NCBI GenBank assembly: GCA_002354735.1
Contig: DEMD01000010.1
Coordinates: forward strand, 62,001-126,000
Direction of reading: 5' to 3'
DNA: 64,000 nucleotides
Source: Gammaproteobacteria bacterium UBA2679
GTDB lineage: Bacteria; Pseudomonadota; Gammaproteobacteria; Pseudomonadales; Oleiphilaceae
A model generated the notes under the pieces. The model did not search any database. It was not told the origin of the DNA and saw only the letters and a program-made list of their open reading frames with translations. Positions 17,377 to 26,412 of the stretch are shown here, in pieces; position 1 is the first letter of the stretch; each line of letters opens with the position of its first letter. Made by a program: the position numbers and the translations under genes.

Positions 17377-18422
17377 GACAGTCTGCCGCAAGACTCACCG
17401 GTACTTACGCCGATGGGCAAAGTTCGCAAAGCCTGCCCGCGGTGCTGCTGGTTGATGCCAGTAGTGCGCGCCTGGATGCTGGCGACCGTGAGGTCATCTT
17501 CACACTGGAAGATCTTGCGGCAGAATCACGCATTGGCAATACACCTCGAGTCATCCGCCTGAACGGCAGTGGCCGCTTCGTCACCAAAGATCATGATCAG
17601 CTTGATCAGTTGGTGACGAGCGGCATCGTGAAGGGGGAGAACAAAGGCTGGATTCATCGCCTCGAGTCGCACTGGCATACGGTGCTGATGAGCATCTGCG
17701 TGCTGGTCGTCGGTACGACGGCTGCGTTCATCTGGGGTATACCGGCAGTCGCGAAGGCGGCTGCCATGGCACTGCCGCATGAAACTACAGCGGCGGTGGC
17801 CAAGCTTTCCATGGACACCATCGAGCAGATACTCGGTGGTGAATCGGAACTCGATACTGAACGACAGGATGAACTTCGCGCCCGTTTCATGGCTTCGGCC
17901 ACGACCTACGCGCCTGGCTTGCCTGTTCGTGTCGAATTCCGTGATGGTGGCATTCTGGGCGCCAATGCCTTGGCGCTGCCGGATGGCACCATTATCTTCA
18001 CCGATGAACTAGTGGAACTGGCGGAAGACGATAATGAGCTGGCTGCGGTATTTGCTCACGAGCTCGGGCACGTGGTGTACAGGCACTCGCTGAGACAGAT
18101 CATTCAGGGGTCGATCATTTCGATTGCAGCCAGCGTCTATTTCGGTGATGTCACCGCTGGTGCGTCAGTACTGGCAGCCGCGCCGGTGTGGCTCGCCGAC
18201 ATGGCCTACTCTCGGGACATGGAGCTCGAGGCTGATGACTATGCCTATGATTTCATGAGCGCCGAAGGGCTGGCGCCGCATCACTTCAGCGACATACTGC
18301 AGCGCCTGACTACTGCGCACTATGAAGAAGCTGGCGCTACTGAAGAGGACGGTGAGAGTAACGACTATTTTTCCAGCCATCCTGCCACCAGTGAGCGTGT
18401 AGCGCGGTTTGAGGCTCGGTAG
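17373..18422 (+). CDS. M48 family membrane metalloprotease
   Basis: A 349-residue protein with a cytoplasmic N-terminal part, one transmembrane segment (about 107-130, VLMSICVLVVGTTAAFIWGI) and a peptidase domain. The zinc site is HELGH at 229-233 with the downstream Glu in MELEADDYAYDFM; the substrate-side pattern DGTIIFTDELVELAEDDNEL is typical of M48. The final SSHPATSERVARFEA is the usual M48 C-terminal motif. Starts with GTG inside the stop of the DUF898 gene, a coupled pair. Family members such as HtpX and YcaL remove damaged membrane or outer-membrane assembly proteins, but the partner gene makes a different role possible. It ends 92 bases before the convergent phosphomannomutase gene. 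Confidence 0.9.
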   Translation: MRQSAARLTGTYADGQSSQSLPAVLLVDASSARLDAGDREVIFTLEDLAAESRIGNTPRVIRLNGSGRFVTKDHDQLDQLVTSGIVKGENKGWIHRLESHWHTVLMSICVLVVGTTAAFIWGIPAVAKAAAMALPHETTAAVAKLSMDTIEQILGGESELDTERQDELRARFMASATTYAPGLPVRVEFRDGGILGANALALPDGTIIFTDELVELAEDDNELAAVFAHELGHVVYRHSLRQIIQGSIISIAASVYFGDVTAGASVLAAAPVWLADMAYSRDMELEADDYAYDFMSAEGLAPHHFSDILQRLTTAHYEEAGATEEDGESNDYFSSHPATSERVARFEAR

Positions 18423-18514
18423 TGAGAGTAAGTTACGGGTGAACAACAGGCGAAAGCGCGCTTCTTCGAATAGAAGAATGGTCTACAACGCGCTATCACC
18501 TTTTTTCGACAGGG

Positions 18515-19861
18515 CTAAACCGCGTCGATCTTCGCCAGCAGCTCCTTCGTCTTCGCCCGCATCAATGCTTCATCGCCACGCGACTCTACGTTCAGCCTAA
18601 CCAGCGGCTCGGTGTTGGACTTGCGCAGGTTGAAGCGCCATTCAGGATACTCGACGCTGAGGCCGTCAGTCTTGCCTACAGAGATGGCACCCGGGGCATA
18701 TTCAGCTTCAATTGCTTCGAGCACGGCATCGGCATCACGCAGGGTTCGGTTGATTTCACCAGAAGCCGGGAAACGCGCCGCGCGCTCATCGATCAACTGC
18801 GCCAGTGACTTGTTCTCGCGTGACATCAGGTTGGCGACGACCAGCCATGGGATCATGCCGGAGTCGCAATAGGCGAAGTCGCGGAAATAGTGGTGGGCAC
18901 TCATCTCGCCACCGTACACGGCATCTTCCTTACGCATGCGTTCCTTGATGAAGGCGTGACCGGTCTTGCTCTCGATCGCCTTGCCGCCGAACTGCTTGGC
19001 AACATCCAGTGTGTTCCACAGCAGGCGTGGATCGTGAATGACGCTGCCACCCTTCTCGCGATCCAGGAAGTATTCAGCCAGCAGGCCAACGATGTAGTAG
19101 CCTTCAACGAAGCGGCCGGTTTCATCGAAGAAGAAGCAGCGGTCGTAGTCGCCATCCCAGGCGATGCCCAGATCCGCACCGTGCTTGTGCAGCGCCTCGA
19201 TCGTGCTGGCGCGATTCTCTTCCAACAGCGGGTTCGGCACGCCATTCGGGAACGAGCCGTCCGGATCGTGATGAACCTTGATGAAGGTGAACGGCAGATG
19301 GTCTTCCAGTTCATTGATGACCAGACCAGCGCCACCATTTCCTGCGTTACAGACGATTTTCAGCGGCTTGAGATTGTCCCGGTCCAGGTAGCCGAGCAGA
19401 TGTTCAATATAGGGGACCATGGTGTGCAGCGTGTGATATTCGCCTGACTTCGCTGCATCCTTGAAGGTGCCGGGAACGAGTTCCTTGATATCCAGCAGAC
19501 CGGTATCGGAGCTGATTGGGCGCGAGCCTTCACGGACCAGCTTCATACCATTGTAGTCTTCAGGATTGTGACTGGCAGTGACCATGATGCCGCCGTCCAT
19601 ATCGAAATGGTCCGTGGCGAAATAGATCTGCTCGGTACCGCAGAGGCCGATATCGTGAACATCGGCGCCGGCCAGAAGCAGACCCTTGGTCAGGGCCTTG
19701 GTGATCTCAGGGCTGGAGAGCCTGATGTCGTAGCCGACGACCACTTTCTTCGCACCGGTCACCTGCACGAATGCGCGGCCTATACGTTCTGCCACATCTG
19801 CGTTCAGTTGGTCCGGAACCCGGCCGCGAATGTCGTAGGCTTTGAAACAACTCAGATCCAT
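18515..19861 (-). CDS. manB: Phosphomannomutase (ManB/CpsG, possibly also phosphoglucomutase)
   Basis: A 448-residue alpha-D-phosphohexomutase. The opening MDLSCFKAYDIRGRVPDQLN, the active-site serine in TASHNPEDYNGMKLV, the metal loop around AWDGDYDRCFFFDE and the phosphate-binding C-terminal RKSNTEPLVRLNVES are all present, with DIRLSSPEI near residue 45. Converts mannose-6-phosphate to mannose-1-phosphate (GDP-mannose and polysaccharide or LPS precursors); in Pseudomonas the AlgC member also acts on glucose phosphates. Length matches E. coli CpsG (456). The gene runs opposite to the glpR gene across a 167-base gap and ends convergently to the M48 gene. No other sugar-nucleotide gene is adjacent. 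Substrate range cannot be read from the sequence. Confidence 0.9.
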   Translation of the reverse strand: MDLSCFKAYDIRGRVPDQLNADVAERIGRAFVQVTGAKKVVVGYDIRLSSPEITKALTKGLLLAGADVHDIGLCGTEQIYFATDHFDMDGGIMVTASHNPEDYNGMKLVREGSRPISSDTGLLDIKELVPGTFKDAAKSGEYHTLHTMVPYIEHLLGYLDRDNLKPLKIVCNAGNGGAGLVINELEDHLPFTFIKVHHDPDGSFPNGVPNPLLEENRASTIEALHKHGADLGIAWDGDYDRCFFFDETGRFVEGYYIVGLLAEYFLDREKGGSVIHDPRLLWNTLDVAKQFGGKAIESKTGHAFIKERMRKEDAVYGGEMSAHHYFRDFAYCDSGMIPWLVVANLMSRENKSLAQLIDERAARFPASGEINRTLRDADAVLEAIEAEYAPGAISVGKTDGLSVEYPEWRFNLRKSNTEPLVRLNVESRGDEALMRAKTKELLAKIDAV

Positions 19862-20028
19862 TTGGAATACTCCCTGTTCATCTTGGCTATGGATTGCCTT
19901 TTAGGCGGAATGAATGCTTTGATCACTGTCTGTTCATTATGCCTGCTAATCGGACGCGGAAGGAAGCGACGGCAGGCAGGTGGTACTATAGCGCTCCACG
20001 GTCATCAAACAACGAGGACAGGTTACCG

Positions 20029-20808
20029 ATGAGTTCGGATACAGATAAGAAAGCCATGAACGGTCGTCAACAGGCTATCGTCGAGCTCATCCGCACATCA
20101 GGCTCGGTTACCATCGAGCAACTCGAGCAGCACTTCGATGTGACCCCCCAAACCCTGCGCCGAGACCTCAATTTTCTTGCTGAAACCAACCAGATCCTGC
20201 GCTTCCACGGTGGCGCGACCTCGATCAGCAATAACCGGAATACGCCGTATACCGAGCGCAAGATTCAAAACCTCGAAGGCAAGCAGCGAATTGCCGAAGC
20301 CGTCGCCGCGAAGATTCCGGACCACTGCAGTCTCTTCATCAATATAGGCACGACCAACGAAGCCGTCGCCGCCGCGCTTATGCAACACCAGGGCCTGCAG
20401 ATCATTACCAACAGCTTGCACGTGGCGACGGTCATGAGTCAGAAAGAGGATTTCCGTGTGATTGTCGCCTCGGGCGAGGTGAGGGCGCGGGATGGTGGCA
20501 TCATTGGTGAAGCCACCATCGACTTCATCCGCCAGTTCAGACTCGATTTCGGCATCGTTGGCATCAGCGGCATCGATGACGATGGCATGCTGCTCGACTA
20601 CGACTATCGGGAGGTGCGGGTAGCGCAGGCCATTCTCGACCAGAGCCGCTGTGTCTATCTCGCCGCTGATCACTCGAAATTCGGTCGAAATGCCATGGTG
20701 CAACTGGCGCCGATCGCAGCTGTGGATGCGCTGTTCACAGATGAAGCCCCGCCCCCCGCGCTGGCGGCTACATTGAAAGCTGAGGAGATCGAACTCCATA
20801 TCGCTTAA
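20029..20808 (+). CDS. glpR: Glycerol-3-phosphate regulon repressor GlpR (DeoR family)
   Basis: A 259-residue DeoR-family repressor with an N-terminal winged helix (GRQQAIVELIRTSGSVTIEQL, then HFDVTPQTLRRDLNFLAE) and a sugar-phosphate sensing domain (FINIGTTNEAVAAAL, the DFGIVGISGIDDDGMLLDYDYREV block, CVYLAADHSKFGRNAM). That block is characteristic of GlpR. The glycerol-3-phosphate dehydrogenase gene follows 121 bases on, and a candidate operator covers its promoter. The ATG at 20029 is preceded by GAGGACAGG; the family's usual start motif makes the ATG at 20056 a possible alternative. Likely derepressed by glycerol-3-phosphate. Gene order glpR-glpD-glpK in one direction; no glpF facilitator seen. 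Confidence 0.9.
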   Translation: MSSDTDKKAMNGRQQAIVELIRTSGSVTIEQLEQHFDVTPQTLRRDLNFLAETNQILRFHGGATSISNNRNTPYTERKIQNLEGKQRIAEAVAAKIPDHCSLFINIGTTNEAVAAALMQHQGLQIITNSLHVATVMSQKEDFRVIVASGEVRARDGGIIGEATIDFIRQFRLDFGIVGISGIDDDGMLLDYDYREVRVAQAILDQSRCVYLAADHSKFGRNAMVQLAPIAAVDALFTDEAPPPALAATLKAEEIELHIA

Positions 20809-20865
20809 ACCATTTTCCATATTGAGTGGAAATACGCGTTTATGTTCGTTTTTGATTGATATTGG

Positions 20866-20911
20866 TTGATTAGCTTCCTGTGTGTGCGTATTATTTTCGC
20901 AAACGCTCACG
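20866..20911 (+). promoter_or_regulatory. glpD promoter with overlapping GlpR-like operator
   Basis: TTGATT (20866-20871), 17-base spacer, TATTAT (20889-20894). Overlapping the -10 and start point is a GlpR-like site at 20892-20911: TATTTTCG, CAAA, CGCTCACG; the first half fits the E. coli consensus WATKYTCG fully and the second half partly. A second TATGTTCG half-site lies at 20841-20848. Consistent with repression of glpD by the GlpR next door. Confidence 0.5.
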
Positions 20912-20929
20912 CACGGAGGGTGCGTCATC

Positions 20930-22654
20930 ATGTCTGCACAAAATCGTTTCGATCTCGCTGTCATCGGCGGGGGTATCAACGGCGCAGGTATCGCCAATGA
21001 TGCCCAGGGCCGTGGCCTCAGGACCGTACTCATTGAGATGCACGATCTCGCCTGGGCCACCTCCTCAGCCAGTAGCAAGCTGATTCATGGGGGGCTCCGC
21101 TACCTGGAACACTATGAATTCAAGCTGGTGCGAGAGGCACTGAACGAGCGCGAAACTTTACTGCGCAAGGCGCCTCACCTCATCAAGCCGATGCGTTTCA
21201 TGCTGCCACATCAGTCGCACCTGCGGCCGGCCTGGATGATTCGCTGCGGGCTCTACCTGTACGACCTGCTAGGCAAGCGCAAGCTGCTGCCAGGCTCCCG
21301 GAAGGTTGATCTTCGTGACAGCGGCGGACCTTTGAAGCCGGGTATCAGGACCGCGTTCGAATATTCTGATTGCTGGGTCGATGACGCACGGCTCGTGGTA
21401 TTGAATGCGGTGCAATTCGTGGAAAAGGGCGGTGAAGTCCATACGCGTACACGATGCGTGGGGGCACGAGTTGAAACCAGGGAAGAAGCCGGGTCACAGA
21501 AGCCGGGCTGGATACTTGATCTGGAAGATACTGCCAGTGGCGAACGCTTTGAGATTCGCAGCGCTTCAGTCATCAACGCCGCGGGACCCTGGGCCGCCGA
21601 CTTCATGACCCAGTCAGTCGGTCAGACACCGAAGATGCGGCTACGCCTGGTTCGCGGCAGCCATATCGTCGTACCACGCCTCTATGCGGGCGACCAGGCG
21701 TACATTTTGCAGAATGCCGATGGTCGCATAGTGTTCGTCATTCCCTACCTGGACGACTACAGCATTATTGGGACCACGGATGTGGACCATCAACTGGGCG
21801 CGCATCGTGCGGAGGCCACGGCAGAAGAGCGGGCCTATCTATGCAGTATCGCCAACGACTATTTCCAGTCACAGATCAGGGTGGAAGATATCGTCTATAC
21901 CTGGTCTGGCGTACGTCCGCTGGCGGATGAATCTGCACCGGGTGCCGGTGCGGATGCTGCGCAGGCGGTCACGCGCGATTACAGCGTCGAAGTCGAGTCC
22001 CGCGGTCCATTGCTGCTGTCGATTTACGGTGGCAAATTGACAACCTATAGAACATTGGCCGCTACAGCTGTCGACAAGCTGCTGGAGGCCTCCGGCATTC
22101 GCAAGGTCGACCGCGGTAGCAAGACTGCCGATGAAGCTCTCCCTGGGGGTGAAGCGCTGGGGGAGCCTGGCACTGAGCAGCAAGGCCTGACGGAAGATCC
22201 GGCCATCTTTTTGAAGACGCTGGATACAAGACTTGCCGAGCGCTACGGTTTTCTGTCCGAACGCGCCAGACATCGGATTGCCCGGACCTATGGGCAGCGG
22301 GCGTTTGACTGGTTGGGTACGGCTCAAGACGCTGGTGAACTCGGACGACAGTTTGGCGAGGAGCTGACCGCTGCCGAAGTCAACTACCTCATGGTCAAGG
22401 AGTTCGCGCGCTGCGCTGACGATGTGCTGTGGCGTAGAACCAAGCTTGGACTGCGCGCCTCTGCCGAGACGGTCGATCAGCTGGAAGAGTACATGAGTCA
22501 GCGCGACCGCGAAGCGCTGAGCGATGAGGCATTTCGCCGTCGCTTGGATTCAGCCGGCGCCACGCATACACTGGCAAGTGCTCGTCCAGATAGGGACGGC
22601 GTCGATAACAATACTGAGGAACTCGAGCGTGCAGGCAGCCATTCTAGCAATTGA
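20930..22654 (+). CDS. glpD: Aerobic glycerol-3-phosphate dehydrogenase
   Basis: A 574-residue FAD enzyme at the inner membrane that oxidises sn-glycerol-3-phosphate to dihydroxyacetone phosphate and feeds electrons to quinone. The FAD site is IGGGINGAGIANDAQGRG near the N terminus; SSASSKLIHGGLRYLEHYEF, SVINAAGPWAADFM, DYSIIGTTDVDHQ and YTWSGVRPL are signatures of GlpD. The ATG at 20930 has GGAGGG 8 bases upstream. The protein is about 70 residues longer than E. coli GlpD: there is an insert near 195 and a C-terminal tail rich in Ser, Glu and Asp that overlaps the glpK start by 26 bases. Regulated by GlpR by inference from the operator-like site. Confidence 0.95.
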   Translation: MSAQNRFDLAVIGGGINGAGIANDAQGRGLRTVLIEMHDLAWATSSASSKLIHGGLRYLEHYEFKLVREALNERETLLRKAPHLIKPMRFMLPHQSHLRPAWMIRCGLYLYDLLGKRKLLPGSRKVDLRDSGGPLKPGIRTAFEYSDCWVDDARLVVLNAVQFVEKGGEVHTRTRCVGARVETREEAGSQKPGWILDLEDTASGERFEIRSASVINAAGPWAADFMTQSVGQTPKMRLRLVRGSHIVVPRLYAGDQAYILQNADGRIVFVIPYLDDYSIIGTTDVDHQLGAHRAEATAEERAYLCSIANDYFQSQIRVEDIVYTWSGVRPLADESAPGAGADAAQAVTRDYSVEVESRGPLLLSIYGGKLTTYRTLAATAVDKLLEASGIRKVDRGSKTADEALPGGEALGEPGTEQQGLTEDPAIFLKTLDTRLAERYGFLSERARHRIARTYGQRAFDWLGTAQDAGELGRQFGEELTAAEVNYLMVKEFARCADDVLWRRTKLGLRASAETVDQLEEYMSQRDREALSDEAFRRRLDSAGATHTLASARPDRDGVDNNTEELERAGSHSSN

Positions 22655-24170
22655 TCAGGGAACAACGAGTAGCCGCGCCATTGTCTTCGACAAGTCCGGT
22701 GCCATTATCTCGACAGCGCAGCAGGAGTTTGCGCAGATGTTTCCTGAAGACGGCTGGGTAGAGCACGATCCCGAAACGATCTGGTCTGGTGTCGTCCACG
22801 TTTGCAAGTCGGCGATCTGCGATGCCATCCGCAAGGGCTATTTGCCGTCAACAATCGGCATTACCAATCAGCGTGAAACCACTATCGTGTGGGAGCGTGC
22901 AAGCGGCAAGGCCATTTATAACGCTATCGTATGGCAGGATCGGCGGACGGATGCCCTATGTCGGGAGTTGAAAGATGCCCGACCCGAAGCCGAGGCCATG
23001 GTTTCAGCCAAAACCGGCCTGCTGATCGACCCCTATTTCTCCGCGACGAAGATCGCCTGGATATTGGACCGGGTCGAAGGCTCACGTCACCGCGCTGAGC
23101 GCGGCGAACTGCTGGCCGGCACTGTCGACAGCTTTCTCATCTGGCGTCTGACCGAGGGTCGCAATCATGTCACCGATGCGACCAATGCCTCACGCACCAA
23201 CATCTTCAACATTCATGACAATGTCTGGGACAATGAGCTACTCGAACTGTTCCAGGTGCCAAAAAACGTGTTGCCACAGGTTCAGGATTGCGCCAGCGAT
23301 TTCGGCACCACCCACCTGTTCGATAGTGTCCTGGCCAGCGCTGGAGAGGATGCCAGAAAGGGCTTACCAATTTGCGGCGTGGCCGGTGATCAGCAGGCTG
23401 CGCTCATTGGTCAGGCCTGTTTCAAGCCCGGCATGGTGAAGAGCACCTACGGCACTGGTTGTTTCATGGTGCTCAATACCGGCAGCACGCCGGTTCGTAG
23501 CAGCCAGAATCTGTTGACTACCATTGGTTACCGCATAAATGGCGAAACCTGTTATGCCCTTGAAGGTAGTATCTTCATCGCAGGCGCCGCTGTGCAGTGG
23601 CTGCGCGACCGGATGCAGTTGCTTGGCAGCTCGGCGGAGAGCAAGACCCTGGCCGAACAGGTTGGCGAGAAAAATGATGTAGTGATGGTGCCAGCCTTTA
23701 CCGGGATGGGCGCCCCCTACTGGAACGCGCGCACACGTGGCGCTGTTTACGGCATCACCCGTAACACTGGCGCGGCGGAAATGGTTGCGGCTGGTCTGCG
23801 TTCGGTGGTGTATCAGACCTGCGATCTCTGGGAAGCTATCGGCAGCGAAGAGAATGCGCCTGATTTACGCAATGCCATTTTGAGAGTCGACGGCGGCATG
23901 GCGGCGAATGACTGGTTCCTGCAGTTTCTGGCGGATATGCTCGACGCTGACATCGAACGCCCGGAAATTACCGAGACCACGGCCCTTGGCGCCGCGTATC
24001 TGGCAGGTTTGCAGTCAGGCATGTATGCCTCTCTCGAGGAAATCTCGGAAAAATGGAGTCGTAACGCCTGCTACCAGAGCAGGATGGCGCCTAAACAGCG
24101 CAATCGTTATCTGAAGCGCTGGGCTGCAGCGGTCAACGCGACGATTCTTTTCGCGGAACAAACTGCCTGA
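22629..24170 (+). CDS. glpK: Glycerol kinase
   Basis: A 513-residue FGGY-family kinase that phosphorylates glycerol to glycerol-3-phosphate. Signatures: AILAIDQGTTSSRAIVFD, ITNQRETTIVWER, NAIVWQDRRT, the AMP/allosteric region ATNASRTNIFNI, GDQQAALIGQACF, KSTYGTGCFMVLN and DGGMAANDWFLQF. Start is GTG at 22629, with GAGGA about 9 bases ahead, inside the end of glpD; alternative starts upstream would fall in the GlpD coding sequence and do not match GlpK. The last 38 bases overlap the tail of the convergent Crp/Fnr gene. No glpF is visible, so glycerol uptake must rely on another gene or diffusion. Confidence 0.95.
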   Translation: MQAAILAIDQGTTSSRAIVFDKSGAIISTAQQEFAQMFPEDGWVEHDPETIWSGVVHVCKSAICDAIRKGYLPSTIGITNQRETTIVWERASGKAIYNAIVWQDRRTDALCRELKDARPEAEAMVSAKTGLLIDPYFSATKIAWILDRVEGSRHRAERGELLAGTVDSFLIWRLTEGRNHVTDATNASRTNIFNIHDNVWDNELLELFQVPKNVLPQVQDCASDFGTTHLFDSVLASAGEDARKGLPICGVAGDQQAALIGQACFKPGMVKSTYGTGCFMVLNTGSTPVRSSQNLLTTIGYRINGETCYALEGSIFIAGAAVQWLRDRMQLLGSSAESKTLAEQVGEKNDVVMVPAFTGMGAPYWNARTRGAVYGITRNTGAAEMVAAGLRSVVYQTCDLWEAIGSEENAPDLRNAILRVDGGMAANDWFLQFLADMLDADIERPEITETTALGAAYLAGLQSGMYASLEEISEKWSRNACYQSRMAPKQRNRYLKRWAAAVNATILFAEQTA

Positions 24171-24840
24171 GCGCCACAGGGTCCAGGATCTCTATCCTGC
24201 CGTAGGCTATCGCGATACAACCGTGACTCTCGAGGTCCTTGAGGATCTGGTTGCAGGTTTGCCGTGAGATCCCTATCAGCTTCGCAAGCTGATCCTGATG
24301 CAGTTCGACTACCCTTCGGCTGATGCCAGATTGCTCGCCGTAGTTTTCTGACATGGCCGCCAACCGGCGGGCCATACGCACACTCGCCGGCAGCAGCGCA
24401 GCATCTTCCATGAAACCAAAGGTCTGACGCAGCTTGTGCGCCATGAGCAGCCCAAGGTTCTGCCAGTATCGAGGATGCATTTCCAGGAAGCGTAGAAGTC
24501 GATCCTGATCGACATGAACCAGTAGTGTCTCACCTTCGGCGAAGGCGTCGTGCGTTCTCGTCTTGCCATCGAAGAGGGCAATTTCGCCGAACCAGTTGGG
24601 CGGCGCAACGAAAGCGAGTATGGCTTCTCGGCCTTGAAAATTGCCACTGCTGATGCGAATTGAGCCCTGCACGATGGCGTAGATGCCGTCAGCGGCGTCA
24701 CCGCGAGCAAACAGCCGCGTCCCTGCTGCAAGCGTACGTTCGTTCGACTCGCTCAGAAGGCATTCCCGCAGTGGCTCAGGCAGGGTTCTGAACCAACGGC
24801 CCTGCATGAGCTGCGCCGTTGCCTTAGTGGACGCTGGCAT
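24133..24840 (-). CDS. Crp/Fnr family transcription regulator
   Basis: A 235-residue regulator. Residues about 27-125 form a cyclic-nucleotide-binding fold (LAAGTRLFARGDAADGIYAI, FGEIALFDGKTRTHDAFAEGE) and the C-terminal part has a Crp-type helix-turn-helix (LHQDQLAKLIGISRQTCNQILKDLESHG). No cysteine cluster of the Fnr kind was seen, so it is unlikely to carry an iron-sulfur centre; the ligand-binding residues differ from those of Crp (E and R of the cAMP pocket are partly kept). It converges with glpK and their 3' ends overlap by 38 bases. Its targets are unknown, but proximity suggests it could affect glycerol use. Only the family is certain. Confidence 0.85.
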   Translation of the reverse strand: MPASTKATAQLMQGRWFRTLPEPLRECLLSESNERTLAAGTRLFARGDAADGIYAIVQGSIRISSGNFQGREAILAFVAPPNWFGEIALFDGKTRTHDAFAEGETLLVHVDQDRLLRFLEMHPRYWQNLGLLMAHKLRQTFGFMEDAALLPASVRMARRLAAMSENYGEQSGISRRVVELHQDQLAKLIGISRQTCNQILKDLESHGCIAIAYGRIEILDPVALRQFVPRKESSR

Positions 24841-24869
24841 CTCTGATATTGCTTGAATTCATTGAGTGT

Positions 24870-25412
24870 TCAGTGTTTCACCGAGCCTGAGGCACCGCTA
24901 TGCATGTCCCGAATGTGGGTCTCACCCGATCGCGCCACGATGTCGGCTTCCAGGGTCCTGAACATGCCAAGCATGAAGCAGGCCTCAGCCACAACGAAGA
25001 GTGGCCCGATGGCCAGTCCCATGAGGTCGTCGACGAAGGCCGGCTTCTTGCCTTCGTAATAATGCCCGACAAACTGGAAAATCCAGCCGACAACGAACAG
25101 GCCGATGCCCGCCCCCAGCCAGATACCGGTCGATTCTGCTGCGAGTGCATGAGAGCAGTAGACGGCAACGCCAAATAGTACGCTCATGATCAGGCCCAAG
25201 GGCAGGCTCAGTATGAGGTAATACAGGCAAGCTACGGCCGCGACGATGGCTGCTGGCGACAGTGCCATCGCGCCAACCTCGAACTGCGGTCGCCCGAGCA
25301 GGATGGCGACCCCAAGTACGATCATGGGGATACCAACAAAGTGAGTGGCGATATTGCGCTTGTCTCTGTGGTACAGCGCGTATTGACTGAGCTGATCAAC
25401 CAATGTTTTCAT
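24870..25412 (-). CDS. Mpo1/DUF962 family membrane protein
   Basis: A 180-residue protein with about four to five hydrophobic segments. The motif block YHRDKRNIATHFVGIP near the start, YHRD-type His, and GWIFQFVGHYYEGKKPAFVDDLMGLAIGPLFVVAE are diagnostic for the DUF962/Mpo1 group; yeast Mpo1 is an iron(II) dioxygenase that shortens 2-hydroxy fatty acids, using histidines of these motifs. The three histidines (in YHRD, THFVG and GHYYEG) are all present. The ATG at 25412 has GAGG 8 bases upstream. Neighbours (Crp/Fnr, aguB) do not point to a pathway. A 2-hydroxy fatty acid role is inferred from the family only. Confidence 0.82.
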   Translation of the reverse strand: MKTLVDQLSQYALYHRDKRNIATHFVGIPMIVLGVAILLGRPQFEVGAMALSPAAIVAAVACLYYLILSLPLGLIMSVLFGVAVYCSHALAAESTGIWLGAGIGLFVVGWIFQFVGHYYEGKKPAFVDDLMGLAIGPLFVVAEACFMLGMFRTLEADIVARSGETHIRDMHSGASGSVKH

Positions 25413-25533
25413 TGTAAGAGCCTCGCTTTGTCCAGATATCGTCGTATCCTATCCTGAATCGTACCTGACAACAGTCAAGCAGACGACATTCATCCATGCT
25501 TCCTGTTCAACTTTACCACGGAGATCAAGCCTG

Positions 25534-26412
25534 ATGACTCGCCAAGTCACCATCGCGGCTACACAGATGGCCTGTTCAACGGATAATTCCGAGAACATTC
25601 GCAACGCAGAACGCCTGGTTCGCGAAGCGGCCCAGCAAGGTGCACAGATCATTCTGCTGCAGGAACTCTTCGCGTCGCTGTACTTCTGCAGCGTCGAGTC
25701 CAGCGAGCACCTTGCGATGGCTGAGCCGCTGGCGACCAGTCACGTCGTGAAGCATTTCAGTGCGCTGGCGAAAGAACTGGGCGTCGTACTGCCGGTGAGC
25801 TATTTCGAACGCGATGTGAATAACTACTACAACTCGCTGGTGGTCATCGACGCCGACGGACGTGTAGGCGAGAATTACCGGAAAACCCACATTCCCTGCG
25901 GACCTGGTTATCAGGAGAAGTATTACTTCACGCCTGGTGATACCGGCTTCAAGGTATGGGATACCGCCTTTGGCCGGCTGGGCGTGGCGATCTGCTGGGA
26001 TCAGTGGTTTCCTGAGGCAGCACGTTCGATGGCCCTGCAGGGTGCGGAAGTGCTGTTTTACCCCACCGCCATCGGTAGCGAGCCGGAAGACTCAACCGTT
26101 GACTCCAAGGGTCACTGGCAACGGACGATGCAGGGTCATGCTGCCGCGAACCTGATGCCGGTGGTGTCTTCTAACCGCATTGGCACCGAATATCTGCAGA
26201 CGCCACACCAAAGCACCGAGTTGACCTTCTATGGTAGCAGCTTCATCACCGACCACACCGGCGCCTTGTTAAAGGAGGCCAGCCGGGACAAACGGGACAT
26301 CATTCTGCAGCAGTTCGATCTTGCGGCGCTTGAATCACAACGGCGGGAGTGGGGTCTGTTCAGGGATAGGCGGCCTGAGCGCTATTTGCATGTGAGCGGG
26401 AGCCATCGCTAG
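25534..26412 (+). CDS. aguB: N-carbamoylputrescine amidase
   Basis: A 292-residue nitrilase-superfamily hydrolase that converts N-carbamoylputrescine to putrescine, CO2 and ammonia. The catalytic triad is visible: Glu in LLQELFASLYFC (about 44), Lys in NYRKTHIPCGPGYQEKYYF (about 117) and Cys in GVAICWDQWFPEAARSM (about 154). The IPCGPGYQEKYYFTPGDTGF and WQRTMQGHAAANLMPVVSSNRIGTE blocks match AguB rather than other nitrilases. No agmatine deiminase (aguA) lies beside it, so the upstream step must be elsewhere. GGAG lies 10 bases before the ATG. Its stop overlaps the CDF exporter's stop by 4 bases (CTAG), tail to tail. Confidence 0.93.
   Translation: MTRQVTIAATQMACSTDNSENIRNAERLVREAAQQGAQIILLQELFASLYFCSVESSEHLAMAEPLATSHVVKHFSALAKELGVVLPVSYFERDVNNYYNSLVVIDADGRVGENYRKTHIPCGPGYQEKYYFTPGDTGFKVWDTAFGRLGVAICWDQWFPEAARSMALQGAEVLFYPTAIGSEPEDSTVDSKGHWQRTMQGHAAANLMPVVSSNRIGTEYLQTPHQSTELTFYGSSFITDHTGALLKEASRDKRDIILQQFDLAALESQRREWGLFRDRRPERYLHVSGSHR

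Noticed and set aside
20098..21078. A 326-codon minus-strand frame over glpR and glpD
   Set aside because: Spans two well supported genes and their promoter; no sensible start or family.
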